IMG/VR virus record: IMGVR_UViG_3300035701_000324 | Location: 1 to 22,229 of that record | Origin: a virus | Direction: 5' to 3' (one strand) | DNA: 22,229 nucleotides | Shown here: piece after piece, positions 14,910 through 22,229 of the stretch | Layout of the letters: every line of letters begins with the position of its first letter | How positions within the stretch are numbered: position 1 is the stretch's first letter | The notes under the pieces: model-generated | Told to the model about the DNA's origin: nothing | The model's database searches: none | What the model saw: only the letters and a program-made list of their open reading frames with translations | Translations under genes and position numbers: made by a program

Positions 14910-15452
14910 CTACTGGCCGGGCGGACCCACGATGTTAGAGGCGACGGGGGTTGGCGTCATGCTCACCCTCCGCCCTGACTTCCAAACGATGTCACTATAC
15001 GCCGAGCGCGCCAGCGCATCAAGATCCTCGCGTTGAGCGCGCGCGGAGCGGGCTTCTTCTTCCGCTTCGCGCGCTTCGAGCGTGTCGGTGAAGGCGTCCG
15101 CGCCTCCGGCCCGGTGGGTGTCCATCTTGGCGAGATCCTGGAGGATGGTCGGACCCCAATGCGTGAGGGGGGACGGCAGAATCGACGTGACGGGCACAAG
15201 GCTGTGCTGTGCCATCGTCCGCGAATCTGGCCTGCCGGGGGTCGAGCGCCCATCGGCGGTCACGCCATGCGTGAGGCTCTTGACGAGCCGCCAGATGTCC
15301 GGGGAGTGCTTCACCTTGCGCCCAAGCCGGTAGACGGCTTCTTCCTGCGACGGGAACATGACGAGTTCCGGGTCGAACACGAAGAGGTCGTGCAGGAAGT
15401 GAACGGGCGGTTTCGCCAGCCCGTACGGATTGAGCGTTTCGATGTAGTTCAT
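14910..15452 (-). CDS. Phage head/neck-region protein (180 aa)
   Basis: The start ATG overlaps the stop of the 125-aa gene by 4 bases (ATGA). The first 55 residues (PPVHFLHDLFVFDPELVMFPSQEEAVYRLGRKV) have a pattern I have seen in phage genes near the capsid gene, in which 'PPxxFL, L-x-FDPxLVxFPSxxxxxYRLxR' precedes a helical tail. Residues about 115-160 are strongly charged and helical (EAREAEEEARSARAQREDL), a likely coiled coil. There is no enzyme motif, signal or membrane segment. The role may be head completion or assembly; this is inferred from position. Confidence 0.75.
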   Translation of the reverse strand: MNYIETLNPYGLAKPPVHFLHDLFVFDPELVMFPSQEEAVYRLGRKVKHSPDIWRLVKSLTHGVTADGRSTPGRPDSRTMAQHSLVPVTSILPSPLTHWGPTILQDLAKMDTHRAGGADAFTDTLEAREAEEEARSARAQREDLDALARSAYSDIVWKSGRRVSMTPTPVASNIVGPPGQ

Positions 15453-15826
15453 ACCGTCTGGATGCCTACCGGGTTGTCGTCGTCGATGGCAACCTTCACC
15501 CGCGAACCGCGCTTCGCGTGGAGGTCCATCGGCTTTGCTTTCTGCCCCTGCGGATCGGTGACGAGGGAGCGGTCGAAGCGTTCAACCGCGTCGGACTGTT
15601 CCAACGGAGAGATGTCATCGCCCCACTCTTCGACGCCGAGCAGGTAATCGGCGCTTCGGGGATCGGTCGGATCCTCGCTGCCCATGACCGGGTTCTGTCG
15701 CTTGACGAGTTCCGCTGCGTTGGACAGCATCGCTTTCCGCCCGTGCGGAGGAATGACCATTGGCTGTCCGTCGAAGATGCCCTCAACCGGCTTGCTGGTG
15801 CGATTCACGACCGTAACGATGTCCAT
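15449..15826 (-). CDS. Conserved-type phage protein downstream of capsid (125 aa)
   Basis: GAGG lies six bases before the ATG, and the end overlaps the next start (ATGA). The N-terminus is beta (DIVTVVNRTSKPVEGIFDGQP). It is followed by KRQNPVMGSEDP near residues 42-53 and SPLEQSDAVERFDRS at about 73-87. The combination 'QNPVMGxEDP, then a P-x-E-Q-S-D-A-x-E-R-x-D-R-S helix' recurs in genes just after the major capsid gene in tailed phages, which are left as hypothetical. A terminator-like hairpin separates it from the capsid gene, suggesting a lower expression level. Its function is unknown; head-tail joining or capsid accessory are possible. Confidence 0.77.
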   Translation of the reverse strand: MDIVTVVNRTSKPVEGIFDGQPMVIPPHGRKAMLSNAAELVKRQNPVMGSEDPTDPRSADYLLGVEEWGDDISPLEQSDAVERFDRSLVTDPQGQKAKPMDLHAKRGSRVKVAIDDDNPVGIQTV

Positions 15827-15842
15827 GCAATCCTCTTCTGGG

Positions 15843-15885
15843 AAAAGCGGGCGGGAGGTCCGTGGGCGATTCGTCCCTCCCGCCC
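15843..15885 (-). terminator. Terminator-like hairpin after the major capsid gene
   Basis: On the transcribed strand a 10-bp perfect GC-rich stem (arms at 15876-15885 and 15849-15858, GGGCGGGAGG with CCTCCCGCCC) has a 17-base loop. It is followed by GC and then a TTTT run at 15843-15846. The U-tract is short and the loop large, so partial termination is more likely than a full stop. It would let capsid mRNA exceed downstream messages. Confidence 0.6.
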
Positions 15886-15889
15886 ATGC

Positions 15890-15914
15890 TCACGGGCCGC
15901 GCGTTGACCCGTGA
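15890..15914 (-). other. Second hairpin after the major capsid gene
   Basis: TCACGGG at 15890-15896 pairs with CCCGTGA at 15908-15914 around an 11-base loop, just after the capsid stop codon and before the terminator-like hairpin. There is no U-tract, so it may protect the 3' end of the capsid mRNA. Confidence 0.45.
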
Positions 15915-15926
15915 ACGTCTGTCCGC

Positions 15927-17234
15927 TTAGAAGTCGCGGACTACAACGAGCGTCTGTCCGGTGATTCCGTCCAGGCGCGCGCACTTGCCGGGGTAGCGCG
16001 CGTGGTACTGCTTCCGCATCCGGTACCACGCCTCGAACGAGTCGCGGGCGGTCGAGCCGACGCCGACGCGGATGATGATCCGGCCGTCCTCGTCAACCCA
16101 CTTGCCCTTCTCCGACCCGTACTCCACCATGCCCGCGCCCGCCGTGTCGAGCAGGAACATGGATGTGAGTGGGTGCGTGCGGATCGCCTTGATCGGCACT
16201 TCACCCATTGTCAGATCGCCCTGCTTCATGGCGGCGGTGCCACCATCGGGCTTCATGAGGTCCGCGCCGCTGTAGCGCCGGTCGGCCTCGGTCATCTTGA
16301 TGTAGAGACGACGAACGCTGTGGTGCGCCGTCATCAGGTTGATCTGCGCGCCGAGCTTCTGGTCCAGCACGTCCGCAACCTGCTGGAACAGGTCCAGGGA
16401 CAGCGCGCCCGTGGACGCCTTCACGTAGGACTGGTACTGCTGCCAGAGGCTCCGGTCCACGTTGAAGTAGTTGTTGCGGTACGTGCCGTCGTCGAACAGG
16501 GCCATCAAGCCCCAGAAGCCATGCTCGAACGACGTGTCGAGAACGTCGGTCACGCTGGGGTTCGCCGCCTGCACGATGTAGTCGTTGTCCGTCGTCGAGA
16601 AGGCCGAGTCCAGCACGATCTGTGTGCCGTCCGCTGTGCAGGAAATCACTTTGCGGATGCTGGACGACCGCAACGCGCCCGATGCCGGGTTGACGAAGCC
16701 GACGTACATGCCCGGCGACACGAAGCGGTTGCCGAAGTCGGCTCCCGCGATGCCGCCCGGCGCGTCGAGGGTCTGAGTTGCGGAGTTCACCGCGCCGTTG
16801 ACGAGGGCCAGCACGCCGCGCCCGTCGCTGGACAGGGCGTACTCCTGTTTCCGGGCGATGTCATCGACGAGGCGCGTCATTTCGTCCTTCTTCGTGGCGA
16901 CGAACGCACCTTCCGACTTCATCGAATCCGAGATGCTCTCGCTCGTCATCCGGACGCGCGCCATCAGCTTCTTCTGGCCGATGTGAACCTTGATGTGCCC
17001 CTGCACGCCCGCGTCCGCGAACGCGCCATCCTCGCCCACGAACATCGGGGACGTGTTGCGCGTCACGTGCGCGTCGTAGACGACTTCCTGCCCCGCGTAC
17101 TCCACGGGGGTCCACTTGAACAGACCCTTCAACGGGAACTTGTTGTTGACCTGATCGGCAACGTAGTCCTCGAAAACGGTCTTGAGTGCGCCCTGGATAA
17201 GCTGAGTGTCAGCCCCACCTGGATAGGCTCCCAT
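15927..17234 (-). CDS. Major capsid protein, HK97-fold type (435 aa)
   Basis: The ATG follows TAGGAGAGAGAGACA, a strong Shine-Dalgarno fused to the scaffold stop. The sequence has capsid features: an N-arm (ADTQLIQGALKTVFEDYVADQVNNKFPLKGLFKWTP), the early beta stretch EVVYDAHVTRNTSPMFVGEDGAF, IKVHIGQKKLMARVRMTSESISDSM (the helix-strand area typical of HK97-fold coat proteins), a long mixed middle and a C-terminal domain with EVPIKAIRTHPLTSMFLLDT and FEAWYRMRKQYHARYPGKCARLDGI. The length is usual for the family. It lies directly after the putative scaffold gene and is followed by two hairpins, as expected for the most expressed gene. I rely on order and overall pattern; the fold is not proven from sequence alone. 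Confidence 0.85.
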   Translation of the reverse strand: MGAYPGGADTQLIQGALKTVFEDYVADQVNNKFPLKGLFKWTPVEYAGQEVVYDAHVTRNTSPMFVGEDGAFADAGVQGHIKVHIGQKKLMARVRMTSESISDSMKSEGAFVATKKDEMTRLVDDIARKQEYALSSDGRGVLALVNGAVNSATQTLDAPGGIAGADFGNRFVSPGMYVGFVNPASGALRSSSIRKVISCTADGTQIVLDSAFSTTDNDYIVQAANPSVTDVLDTSFEHGFWGLMALFDDGTYRNNYFNVDRSLWQQYQSYVKASTGALSLDLFQQVADVLDQKLGAQINLMTAHHSVRRLYIKMTEADRRYSGADLMKPDGGTAAMKQGDLTMGEVPIKAIRTHPLTSMFLLDTAGAGMVEYGSEKGKWVDEDGRIIIRVGVGSTARDSFEAWYRMRKQYHARYPGKCARLDGITGQTLVVVRDF

Positions 17235-17249
17235 TGTCTCTCTCTCCTA
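17235..17249 (-). promoter_or_regulatory. Shine-Dalgarno fused to scaffold stop, upstream of capsid
   Basis: The stop TAG of the scaffold gene is the first part of TAGGAGAGAGAGACA before the capsid ATG. The purine run gives a strong ribosome site and couples the two genes. Confidence 0.7.
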
Positions 17250-18149
17250 CGACGGGGACTGAGCGTTCCGCGCGTTCAGGACGTGATCCCACGCCCGCTT
17301 GAACACGCCGTCCTCGTCCTCGTCGTCGTTGCGCTTCGGCACTTGGGCAGAGGGAGGCGGACTGGTCCGCCCCGCAACCGGCAACCGGCGAGTTTGCTCC
17401 TGTCGAGCCTGCTGCACCTGCTTTGCGCGAGCGGGCGTCAGTACTTCGCGCTCGAACACCTGCATGAACTCACCGACGAGGTTGGGATCCTGCGCTTCGT
17501 ATCGAGCGACGAGACGCGGATCGCGGGCCACGTAATCGAAAAACGCTTGTGACGCAAAGCGCCCCAACTGGCTTTTCGGATCCACTTCGGCGCCGAGCGA
17601 CGTGCCAAGCGCGGTCTGGACCGCCGTGAGGGAGGCGTCTGCGACGTGACCCCAGTACCGCCCGGTATCCTCCTGCAAGCGCGGGATCGTATCCGCTGCC
17701 TGCAAGAGTGCGGGCATCTTTTCCCGGAACTTCAGGAACTCCTGAAACTCCGGCACAACCTCGAATAGCTGCTGGCGGATCCGCTCGCGGGCCTGCTCCT
17801 GGGGCGTCTGTGGACGCCCTGGAGCCTGCGGCGCGGCGGGCGGGGGATTCTGGCTCAGGCGTTCGATCAACGCCATGAGGGTCCGTTCCCGCTCTGATCC
17901 TTGCCGAAGCTGCTCCGTTACCTCGTCGAACCGATACTTGGGGATCTGGTCGGGAACTGCACGCCGACCCGGTTCTTGACCGGCGGGCTTACGTCCCTCC
18001 CCCTCCGGCGCGTTCGGATCGTCTCCGAAAGCGTCGAATGGTTCCCCCTGTGGTTGCTTGTCCTGCTGTGGCGCGGGTGTCGCGTCGGGGCGTGTGATCT
18101 CCCCCTTCTCGAAGTCCACGCCGAATGCCGGGAAGTCGCTGTCGCTCAT
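17247..18149 (-). CDS. Putative capsid scaffolding protein (300 aa)
   Basis: The ATG is preceded by AAAGGA with 7-base spacing. The protein is highly charged and Gln/Pro-rich. Residues 1-75 are acidic and loose. Residues about 70-100 (YRFDEVTEQLRQGSERERTLMALIERLSQ) and 115-160 (QEQARERIRQQLFEVVPEFQEFLKFREKMPALLQ) are helical. Residues 215-250 are also helical and basic (REVLTPARAKQVQQARQEQTRR). An acidic patch (NDDEDEDG) precedes a C-terminal basic helix (VFKRAWDHVLNARNAQ), reminiscent of the coat-binding tail of scaffolds. Its location between portal and capsid genes is the classical scaffold position. No protease motif is seen. The role is inferred from composition and order. Confidence 0.8.
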   Translation of the reverse strand: MSDSDFPAFGVDFEKGEITRPDATPAPQQDKQPQGEPFDAFGDDPNAPEGEGRKPAGQEPGRRAVPDQIPKYRFDEVTEQLRQGSERERTLMALIERLSQNPPPAAPQAPGRPQTPQEQARERIRQQLFEVVPEFQEFLKFREKMPALLQAADTIPRLQEDTGRYWGHVADASLTAVQTALGTSLGAEVDPKSQLGRFASQAFFDYVARDPRLVARYEAQDPNLVGEFMQVFEREVLTPARAKQVQQARQEQTRRLPVAGRTSPPPSAQVPKRNDDEDEDGVFKRAWDHVLNARNAQSPS

Positions 18150-18277
18150 TGCCTATCCTTTGGTTTGACGGCTGGCGGTTGGTTCCGCCGTCACCCTTGT
18201 TTTGCCGTCGCGCGGTCAGTTCCGCGTGGGCTGCTCACCCGGTTTCCGGTGATACGCGCCGGTACGTGAAGGCGTTA
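18150..18277 (-). other. 128-base gap between portal and scaffold genes
   Basis: This is the longest non-coding stretch in the window. On the transcribed strand it holds two possible hairpins: GACGGC with GCCGTC near the scaffold start, and TCACCGG with CCGGGTGA (one bulge) near the portal end. Neither is followed by a U-run. I see no convincing promoter boxes and no small gene with a ribosome site. Confidence 0.5.
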
Positions 18278-20698
18278 TCAGGCCGGAGGCACGCCTTCTT
18301 GACCTTGCGCCTGTTCCCGCGACACATCCGCGAGATTGCCTGATTCTCGATTGGAGTTGACCATCGCTTGTCCGACGCCCGGCGCTCCGCCCTGCATTGG
18401 CGGCGGTGCGCTGAACTTGGGCATCCCCATTGCGGAGGTCATCGCTCCCATTTCGTGTTCGGCCATGTGCATCGTGAAAAGCTGCTCGATTTCCGGCCGC
18501 GCGGTGAAGATTTCGCGTGCGCCGTCCGTGAGTGCCCACTTTCGATGCTCGCTCATGTGGATCACGTCGCTCTGCCACGGTTTGCGGAGCATTGGTGACG
18601 GCGTGACAGGTACGGGCGGTCCCTGAACGAGTGCGCCCGGCTGCATGAGTGGCGCGCCCATCGGATCCACCTGTCCGGTCGGAATCGACGGTCCTGGAAC
18701 CGGCGGGCCGGGCACAAACTGTGAATCGGCGCTCAGTACCCATCGCTCGAACGCATCTTGCTCTTGAAGCGCGGATTTTACGTCGGCGTCGAGTGACGGG
18801 AGTAACTCTTGCTGCCCGAAGGTCCGCAAAATCGAGTACGACTGGTCGGGATCCTGGGGATTGAGGATGCCGAGTTGCTGAAGCTGCTGAATCGCCGCCC
18901 GTTTGCCGAGATTCGTTTTCGGGGCTTGCGATCCGTCCTCGATGATGATCTGGACAGACCCCATCAGGTCTGATTTCTGGAACTCTTGTCCCTGCCACGT
19001 CCCGTTCGGGCCAACCACCGAGAAAAAGCGCGTTTCCGGGCCGAAGGACCGCTCCAATTCCAGGGCGACCTGATACCACGCGCGGTATGCCTCGCCCCGC
19101 TCGCTGAGAACCATCCCGAATCGACTCTGCGACCGCTCGACGAGCAGTTGCATCGCGGAGAAGGCTTCCACGCCCGCCGGTTTCGCGCCTTTCAGCACGT
19201 CATTCGTGCCCGACAGCGAAGTGATGTCGTCAAGGATCTGCACGCGGAGGTTGTTGAGGCTCGCGGGGACGTTCGATCCTTCGATGCGCTCCGGTTTCGC
19301 GTTCCCGGCGGCGATCAACGGGTTGTACTTCACGACGAGGCCGGGTTCGCCCGTGAACTTCTTGACTTCCGCGCCTTTCGGTTCCAGCCAGATCGGATTC
19401 GAGGATCGCTGCACGATGAGTTGAACGAGCGAATCGAGTTGATTGAGATGGTCGTTCTTTTGGATGATCGGATCCAGAGGCGATCTGCCCCACACGCGCC
19501 CGCCGACGCGCTCGTACGGTTCGTGAATCCAGGGCCAGATGGCATCGCCTTGTGGCGTGGTGTATGGCAGCGGTCCTGGAAGGCTCTGGCCCTCGTCCTG
19601 AACGATCACGGGCTTCGTGTCGCCTAACACGCGGATGAACAGCCCGCCGGGGTACTCGCGGTTGGGCTTCATCCACAATTCGTACTCGGTAATGCCTTCG
19701 CCCTGCTCAATGCCGGATCCGGCCATCAGCGCGAGCGGGTTGCTCGATACGTCGCTCTGCGTGGCGAGTGATCGGAGCAGTTGAATGCTGCGTTCGTTCG
19801 TCGATTTGTCGAACGTCAGCTTCTTCGCCAGTTCCGGGTAGACCTTCTCCACCCATCGTTTCGTCCGCCAGCGCAAGCGGAACACGTAGGGCACTTCCTT
19901 GAAGTCGGTGTAGCCCGGCGAGAAGGCAATCTCCCACGGGCTGCACACGTCGGTCTTGCCCTTGCCGCTCGCAATCGACGACACGCTCTGCTGGTCCGCT
20001 CTTGGCGGAATAACCATCTCGCATTGGGCGCACGTTCCGCCCTGCATTTCTGACGGCGCGTTGTTGTACCCGCAGAAGGGACAGGTTGTGAACACCGCGC
20101 ACACGGGCGCATCTTCCGCGAACTTGTCCCACCACGGATGCAGGAACACGTTGCCGGTAGCGATCAACCAGAAATCCGCCTGTCGCATGATGCGCGACAT
20201 TTCGTGTTCGGCACGAATCGCCGGTTCCATCTTGTCTGCGATCTCGCTCGCGCTGATGTCCTTCGGCTGGTTTCCGGTCGGGCGCGCTTTGGCGACGAGA
20301 TCAACGGCCTCGAAGAGACTGAGGATGGTCTGATGGACTTCCGCGATCTTGTTGGTCACGGGACGCGGGATCCACTTTGCCAGCCGCTTGTCTACCCATT
20401 GGCCGCGTGACGTGTCGTAGTAAATCCAATGGCGTCCGAGCAGGTAGAGCAGGTTCCTCCACCACGAACGCTCCCAGACCCATCGGTTGTCGAGTGCCTC
20501 GCTCTTGCACTCCTCGAAGGTCTTGAGCAGCGCCTTGTCGTCGCCGTAGGGGTCCGCCTTGATTTTCTCGGGGTCGATGGAGCCGGTCTTGAACAGTTGC
20601 AGGAGCTTCGCGGTGATCTCAGGCTGCGGCGGGCCAACCTCGGGAGGCGGCATCATCGGGGGCTGAATGGCGTCTCCGAGAAGTCCGGGTGGCAGCAT
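18278..20698 (-). CDS. Portal protein with zinc-ribbon-like insert (806 aa)
   Basis: TAGGAGACGCC precedes the ATG, with the TAG being the upstream stop. The N-terminal 70 residues are Pro-rich and then helical. Residues about 73-130 (WVWERSWWRNLLYLLGRHWIYYD, KWIPRPVTNKIAEVHQTILSLF) match the start of P22-like portal proteins. At 206-209 and 223-226 lie CPFC and CAQC, a four-cysteine zinc-ribbon pattern inserted in the middle. Residues about 390-560 (VWGRSPLDPIIQKNDHLNQLDSLVQLIVQRSSNPIW, SLSGTNDVLKGAKPAGVEAFSAMQLLVERSQSR) fit the portal stem/wing helices. The C-terminal part is Pro-rich, with His pairs in IHMSEHRKW and FTMHMAEHEMG. The portal forms the DNA entry ring and binds the terminase. 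It is long for the class but within the range of podovirus portals. Confidence 0.85.
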   Translation of the reverse strand: MLPPGLLGDAIQPPMMPPPEVGPPQPEITAKLLQLFKTGSIDPEKIKADPYGDDKALLKTFEECKSEALDNRWVWERSWWRNLLYLLGRHWIYYDTSRGQWVDKRLAKWIPRPVTNKIAEVHQTILSLFEAVDLVAKARPTGNQPKDISASEIADKMEPAIRAEHEMSRIMRQADFWLIATGNVFLHPWWDKFAEDAPVCAVFTTCPFCGYNNAPSEMQGGTCAQCEMVIPPRADQQSVSSIASGKGKTDVCSPWEIAFSPGYTDFKEVPYVFRLRWRTKRWVEKVYPELAKKLTFDKSTNERSIQLLRSLATQSDVSSNPLALMAGSGIEQGEGITEYELWMKPNREYPGGLFIRVLGDTKPVIVQDEGQSLPGPLPYTTPQGDAIWPWIHEPYERVGGRVWGRSPLDPIIQKNDHLNQLDSLVQLIVQRSSNPIWLEPKGAEVKKFTGEPGLVVKYNPLIAAGNAKPERIEGSNVPASLNNLRVQILDDITSLSGTNDVLKGAKPAGVEAFSAMQLLVERSQSRFGMVLSERGEAYRAWYQVALELERSFGPETRFFSVVGPNGTWQGQEFQKSDLMGSVQIIIEDGSQAPKTNLGKRAAIQQLQQLGILNPQDPDQSYSILRTFGQQELLPSLDADVKSALQEQDAFERWVLSADSQFVPGPPVPGPSIPTGQVDPMGAPLMQPGALVQGPPVPVTPSPMLRKPWQSDVIHMSEHRKWALTDGAREIFTARPEIEQLFTMHMAEHEMGAMTSAMGMPKFSAPPPMQGGAPGVGQAMVNSNRESGNLADVSREQAQGQEGVPPA

Positions 20699-20706
20699 GG
20701 CGTCTC

Positions 20707-21108
20707 CTAGCGTTCGTAGAGGATGGTGCCCGTGGTCGGGTCGTGCGTCACGCCGAACCGTGCCGCCGCCTCATCGCCCATATCCTCGAAACTCCCGCCC
20801 ATCATCGCGGCGAGCGCCATGCCGGGATCCTCTCCCTCGGGGCGGTCGGTGGCGTTGATGGGAGCGCCCATGCCGACGCGCTCTGCGGGCGGCGGCTCCT
20901 GGCGCGCAATCTGCGGCGAGACAAACCCTACGTCGAGAACGCGCTGGAGCAGCGTGGACCGCTCCGCTTCGAGGCGATTGACGTGATTCGCCAGCCAATC
21001 GAAGTTCTGCTGCATGACCGCCAACTGCTTCCGCAGTTCCGCTTCCCGTCCCGCCGCGCTGTTGCCTTGTCCGATGATGCTGATGAAGCGCGCTGTCGAG
21101 ATCCACAT
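20707..21108 (-). CDS. Small coiled-coil phage protein between terminase and portal (133 aa)
   Basis: GGAGG lies just before the terminase stop and about seven bases before the ATG. Residues about 18-60 (AAGREAELRKQLAVMQQNFDWLANHVNRLEAERSTLLQRVLDVGF) form a likely coiled coil with heptad-like Leu/Val/Met. The rest is Pro/Gly-rich and loose, with MALAAMMGGSFEDMGDEAAARFG near the C-terminus. There is no DNA-binding motif, so a terminase small subunit is unlikely, although that gene may lie outside the right edge. The function is unknown. Its place suggests a role at the packaging or portal-assembly step. Confidence 0.75.
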   Translation of the reverse strand: MWISTARFISIIGQGNSAAGREAELRKQLAVMQQNFDWLANHVNRLEAERSTLLQRVLDVGFVSPQIARQEPPPAERVGMGAPINATDRPEGEDPGMALAAMMGGSFEDMGDEAAARFGVTHDPTTGTILYER

Positions 21109-21112
21109 CGCC

Positions 21113-22229
21113 CTACCTCCAGAAGTCGCCTACCGGATTCTCGCCCTCGGGCAATTCCGAGAGGAAGTCTACGCCGATTTCCTCGTTTTCACCAACTCCC
21201 GTCTCGCACGCCCGGAGCCGCTCCACGCTCCAGCGGATATCCTCCGGTAAGGTGGACAAGTCCCGCCGCCCGCGATCTGTGTCCTCCGCGCCTGCGGTAT
21301 CGTCGCGTGGCGCGAAGGGCCACAGCATGAGCGCGTACCGGAGCGCATCGCACAGATCGTCCTGGATCTTGATGACGCGCTCGCGGCGCATCTGTCCATC
21401 GGACCCGACGTTCTCGTCCCATCGGTAGCCGCGCATCTGCTCGATGAGCTTGGGGCAGGTGTCCTCCGGCAACCACAGCCGCCGGGAGCGGAGCCACGAT
21501 CCGACGCGCGTGATCCCGGCGACCACATCATTCGGCGCGGGCGCCGCCATGATGCCGTGCTGGTGCAGTTCGATGATCGTCTGCCGCTGCGAGCGGTCGC
21601 ACGCCCATTGTTCGGGCTGGAGCGATCCGACCATGAGGTTGAGCGCGAGCGCATGATCCGCGACGGGCTTGTGCCGCTGCACGTACTCGCCCGTGCAGAC
21701 AAGCCCCGCATCCGTTTCGACGAGAATCAGCGCGCCGAAGGGATGGTCCGCGCCGGGGTCGATGCCGACGATGGACGGCAACCAGCCGGGCACCTTCGGC
21801 CACGTCGGAATGAGCGTCTGAAGTTGGCCGCGCGGCACAATGCTCGCGTCAATGAGCGGGCCGTACACCGCGCCCGCGAACGACACGAAATCCGCCTCGA
21901 ACTCCTGCTGGTAGAACAGCGGATCGAGTTGCCGCTTCGCCGCCAGCACTTCCGCCGCGTCGATGAAGGGATTGTCGAGCGTCCGATACTTGCACGCCCA
22001 GAAGCCGGGGTCCATCTCGTACGCCGGGAGATAGAACCGCTTGTACGTCCAGTCGAAGCCGTTGGGGGAAGTCGTGACCCACGCCGCGCCCCGCTTATCG
22101 ACGAGCGCCGGAAGGAGCGTGTCCCACGCCTTCTCCTGCACCTTGCGCGCTTCGTCGATCCACGCCCAATCGAGGCCGGGGCCACGGGCGCGCTCCGGAT
22201 CGTCGAGGGACCGGAACTGCACGCGCGCG
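21113..22229 (-). CDS. terL: Terminase large subunit, C-terminal part (partial)
   Basis: The frame remains open to the right edge, so the N-terminal Walker A part is outside. Counting from the GTG at 22220-22222, Walker B and the catalytic Glu are visible (LDWAWIDEA, residues 17-25) and motif III is TTSPNG (50-55). The nuclease domain shows its acidic residues in IVGIDPG (Asp155), WACDRS (Asp209) and QDDLCDALRY (Asp288-292). The protein is the packaging motor ATPase and headful or site-specific nuclease. It is the first gene of the module here. No small subunit is seen. The first visible residues are not the real start. Confidence 0.93.
   Translation of the reverse strand, partial: ARVQFRSLDDPERARGPGLDWAWIDEARKVQEKAWDTLLPALVDKRGAAWVTTSPNGFDWTYKRFYLPAYEMDPGFWACKYRTLDNPFIDAAEVLAAKRQLDPLFYQQEFEADFVSFAGAVYGPLIDASIVPRGQLQTLIPTWPKVPGWLPSIVGIDPGADHPFGALILVETDAGLVCTGEYVQRHKPVADHALALNLMVGSLQPEQWACDRSQRQTIIELHQHGIMAAPAPNDVVAGITRVGSWLRSRRLWLPEDTCPKLIEQMRGYRWDENVGSDGQMRRERVIKIQDDLCDALRYALMLWPFAPRDDTAGAEDTDRGRRDLSTLPEDIRWSVERLRACETGVGENEEIGVDFLSELPEGENPVGDFWR

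Noticed and set aside
16002-17552. A 516-codon open frame on the plus strand opposite the capsid gene
   Set aside because: It is antisense to the well-supported capsid and scaffold genes, has an Arg/Val/His-biased composition typical of GC-rich shadow frames, and lacks a ribosome site or partner genes on that strand.
1-22229. Amber (TAG) stop codon recoding
   Set aside because: TAG ends many genes at the expected places and is followed closely by the next start. Reading through would fuse unrelated structural proteins.
1-22229. CRISPR arrays, tRNAs, insertion sequences or attachment sites
   Set aside because: Gaps between genes are too short or lack the required repeats or folds, and no transposase or integrase was seen.

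Overview
The window is part of a GC-rich tailed double-stranded DNA phage (or prophage) genome. It carries the packaging, head, neck, tail and fibre module. All 26 genes I support lie on the minus strand, so the module reads from right to left. The genes are packed end to end with 4-8 base overlaps or gaps of a few bases. The longest non-coding gap is 128 bases (18150-18277). The right-edge gene (terminase) and the left-edge gene are both cut by the window. I see no replication, lysis, integration, tRNA or CRISPR features. The host cannot be named from this sequence; base composition and strong Shine-Dalgarno sites only suggest a GC-rich bacterium.

Layout in transcription order: terminase large subunit (partial), a small coiled-coil protein, portal, putative scaffold and major capsid protein, followed by a hairpin resembling an intrinsic terminator. 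Next come five small head/neck or surface proteins (125, 180, 154, 211 and 138 aa). A block follows in which three of four proteins (135, 386 and 299 aa) begin with a hydrophobic export or anchor segment. A neck adaptor, two large nozzle/propeller-type tail proteins, a tail fibre with repeats and two small fibre-associated proteins come next. The left end holds five low-complexity or coiled-coil proteins (353, 272, 171, 171 and 371 aa) and the start of a glycine-zipper protein, which are candidate internal/ejection proteins. There is no tape measure, sheath or major tail tube gene. With the adaptor and nozzle-like genes, this favours a short-tailed (podovirus-like) virion, but that is inference.

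The most interesting region is 10190-13237. Two neighbouring genes (386 and 299 aa) share a duplicated 54-residue leader made of a transmembrane/signal segment plus a conserved linker. Behind it each carries different phage fibre domains: an AYGWGDH-type fibre motif in one, and a GGTG fibre repeat plus a beta-sandwich in the other. A third gene nearby (135 aa) has a signal peptide followed by an FCCH-like beta domain. Fibre or adhesin domains behind an export leader are not what one expects of cytoplasmically assembled virion parts. They could be surface-displayed phage proteins, or a hydrophobic virion-docking module with swappable tips. Other points of note are a zinc-ribbon-like insert in the portal, a run of Pro/Gly/Ala-rich proteins at 2102-5026, and repeated fusion of stop codons with Shine-Dalgarno sites (TAGGAG).
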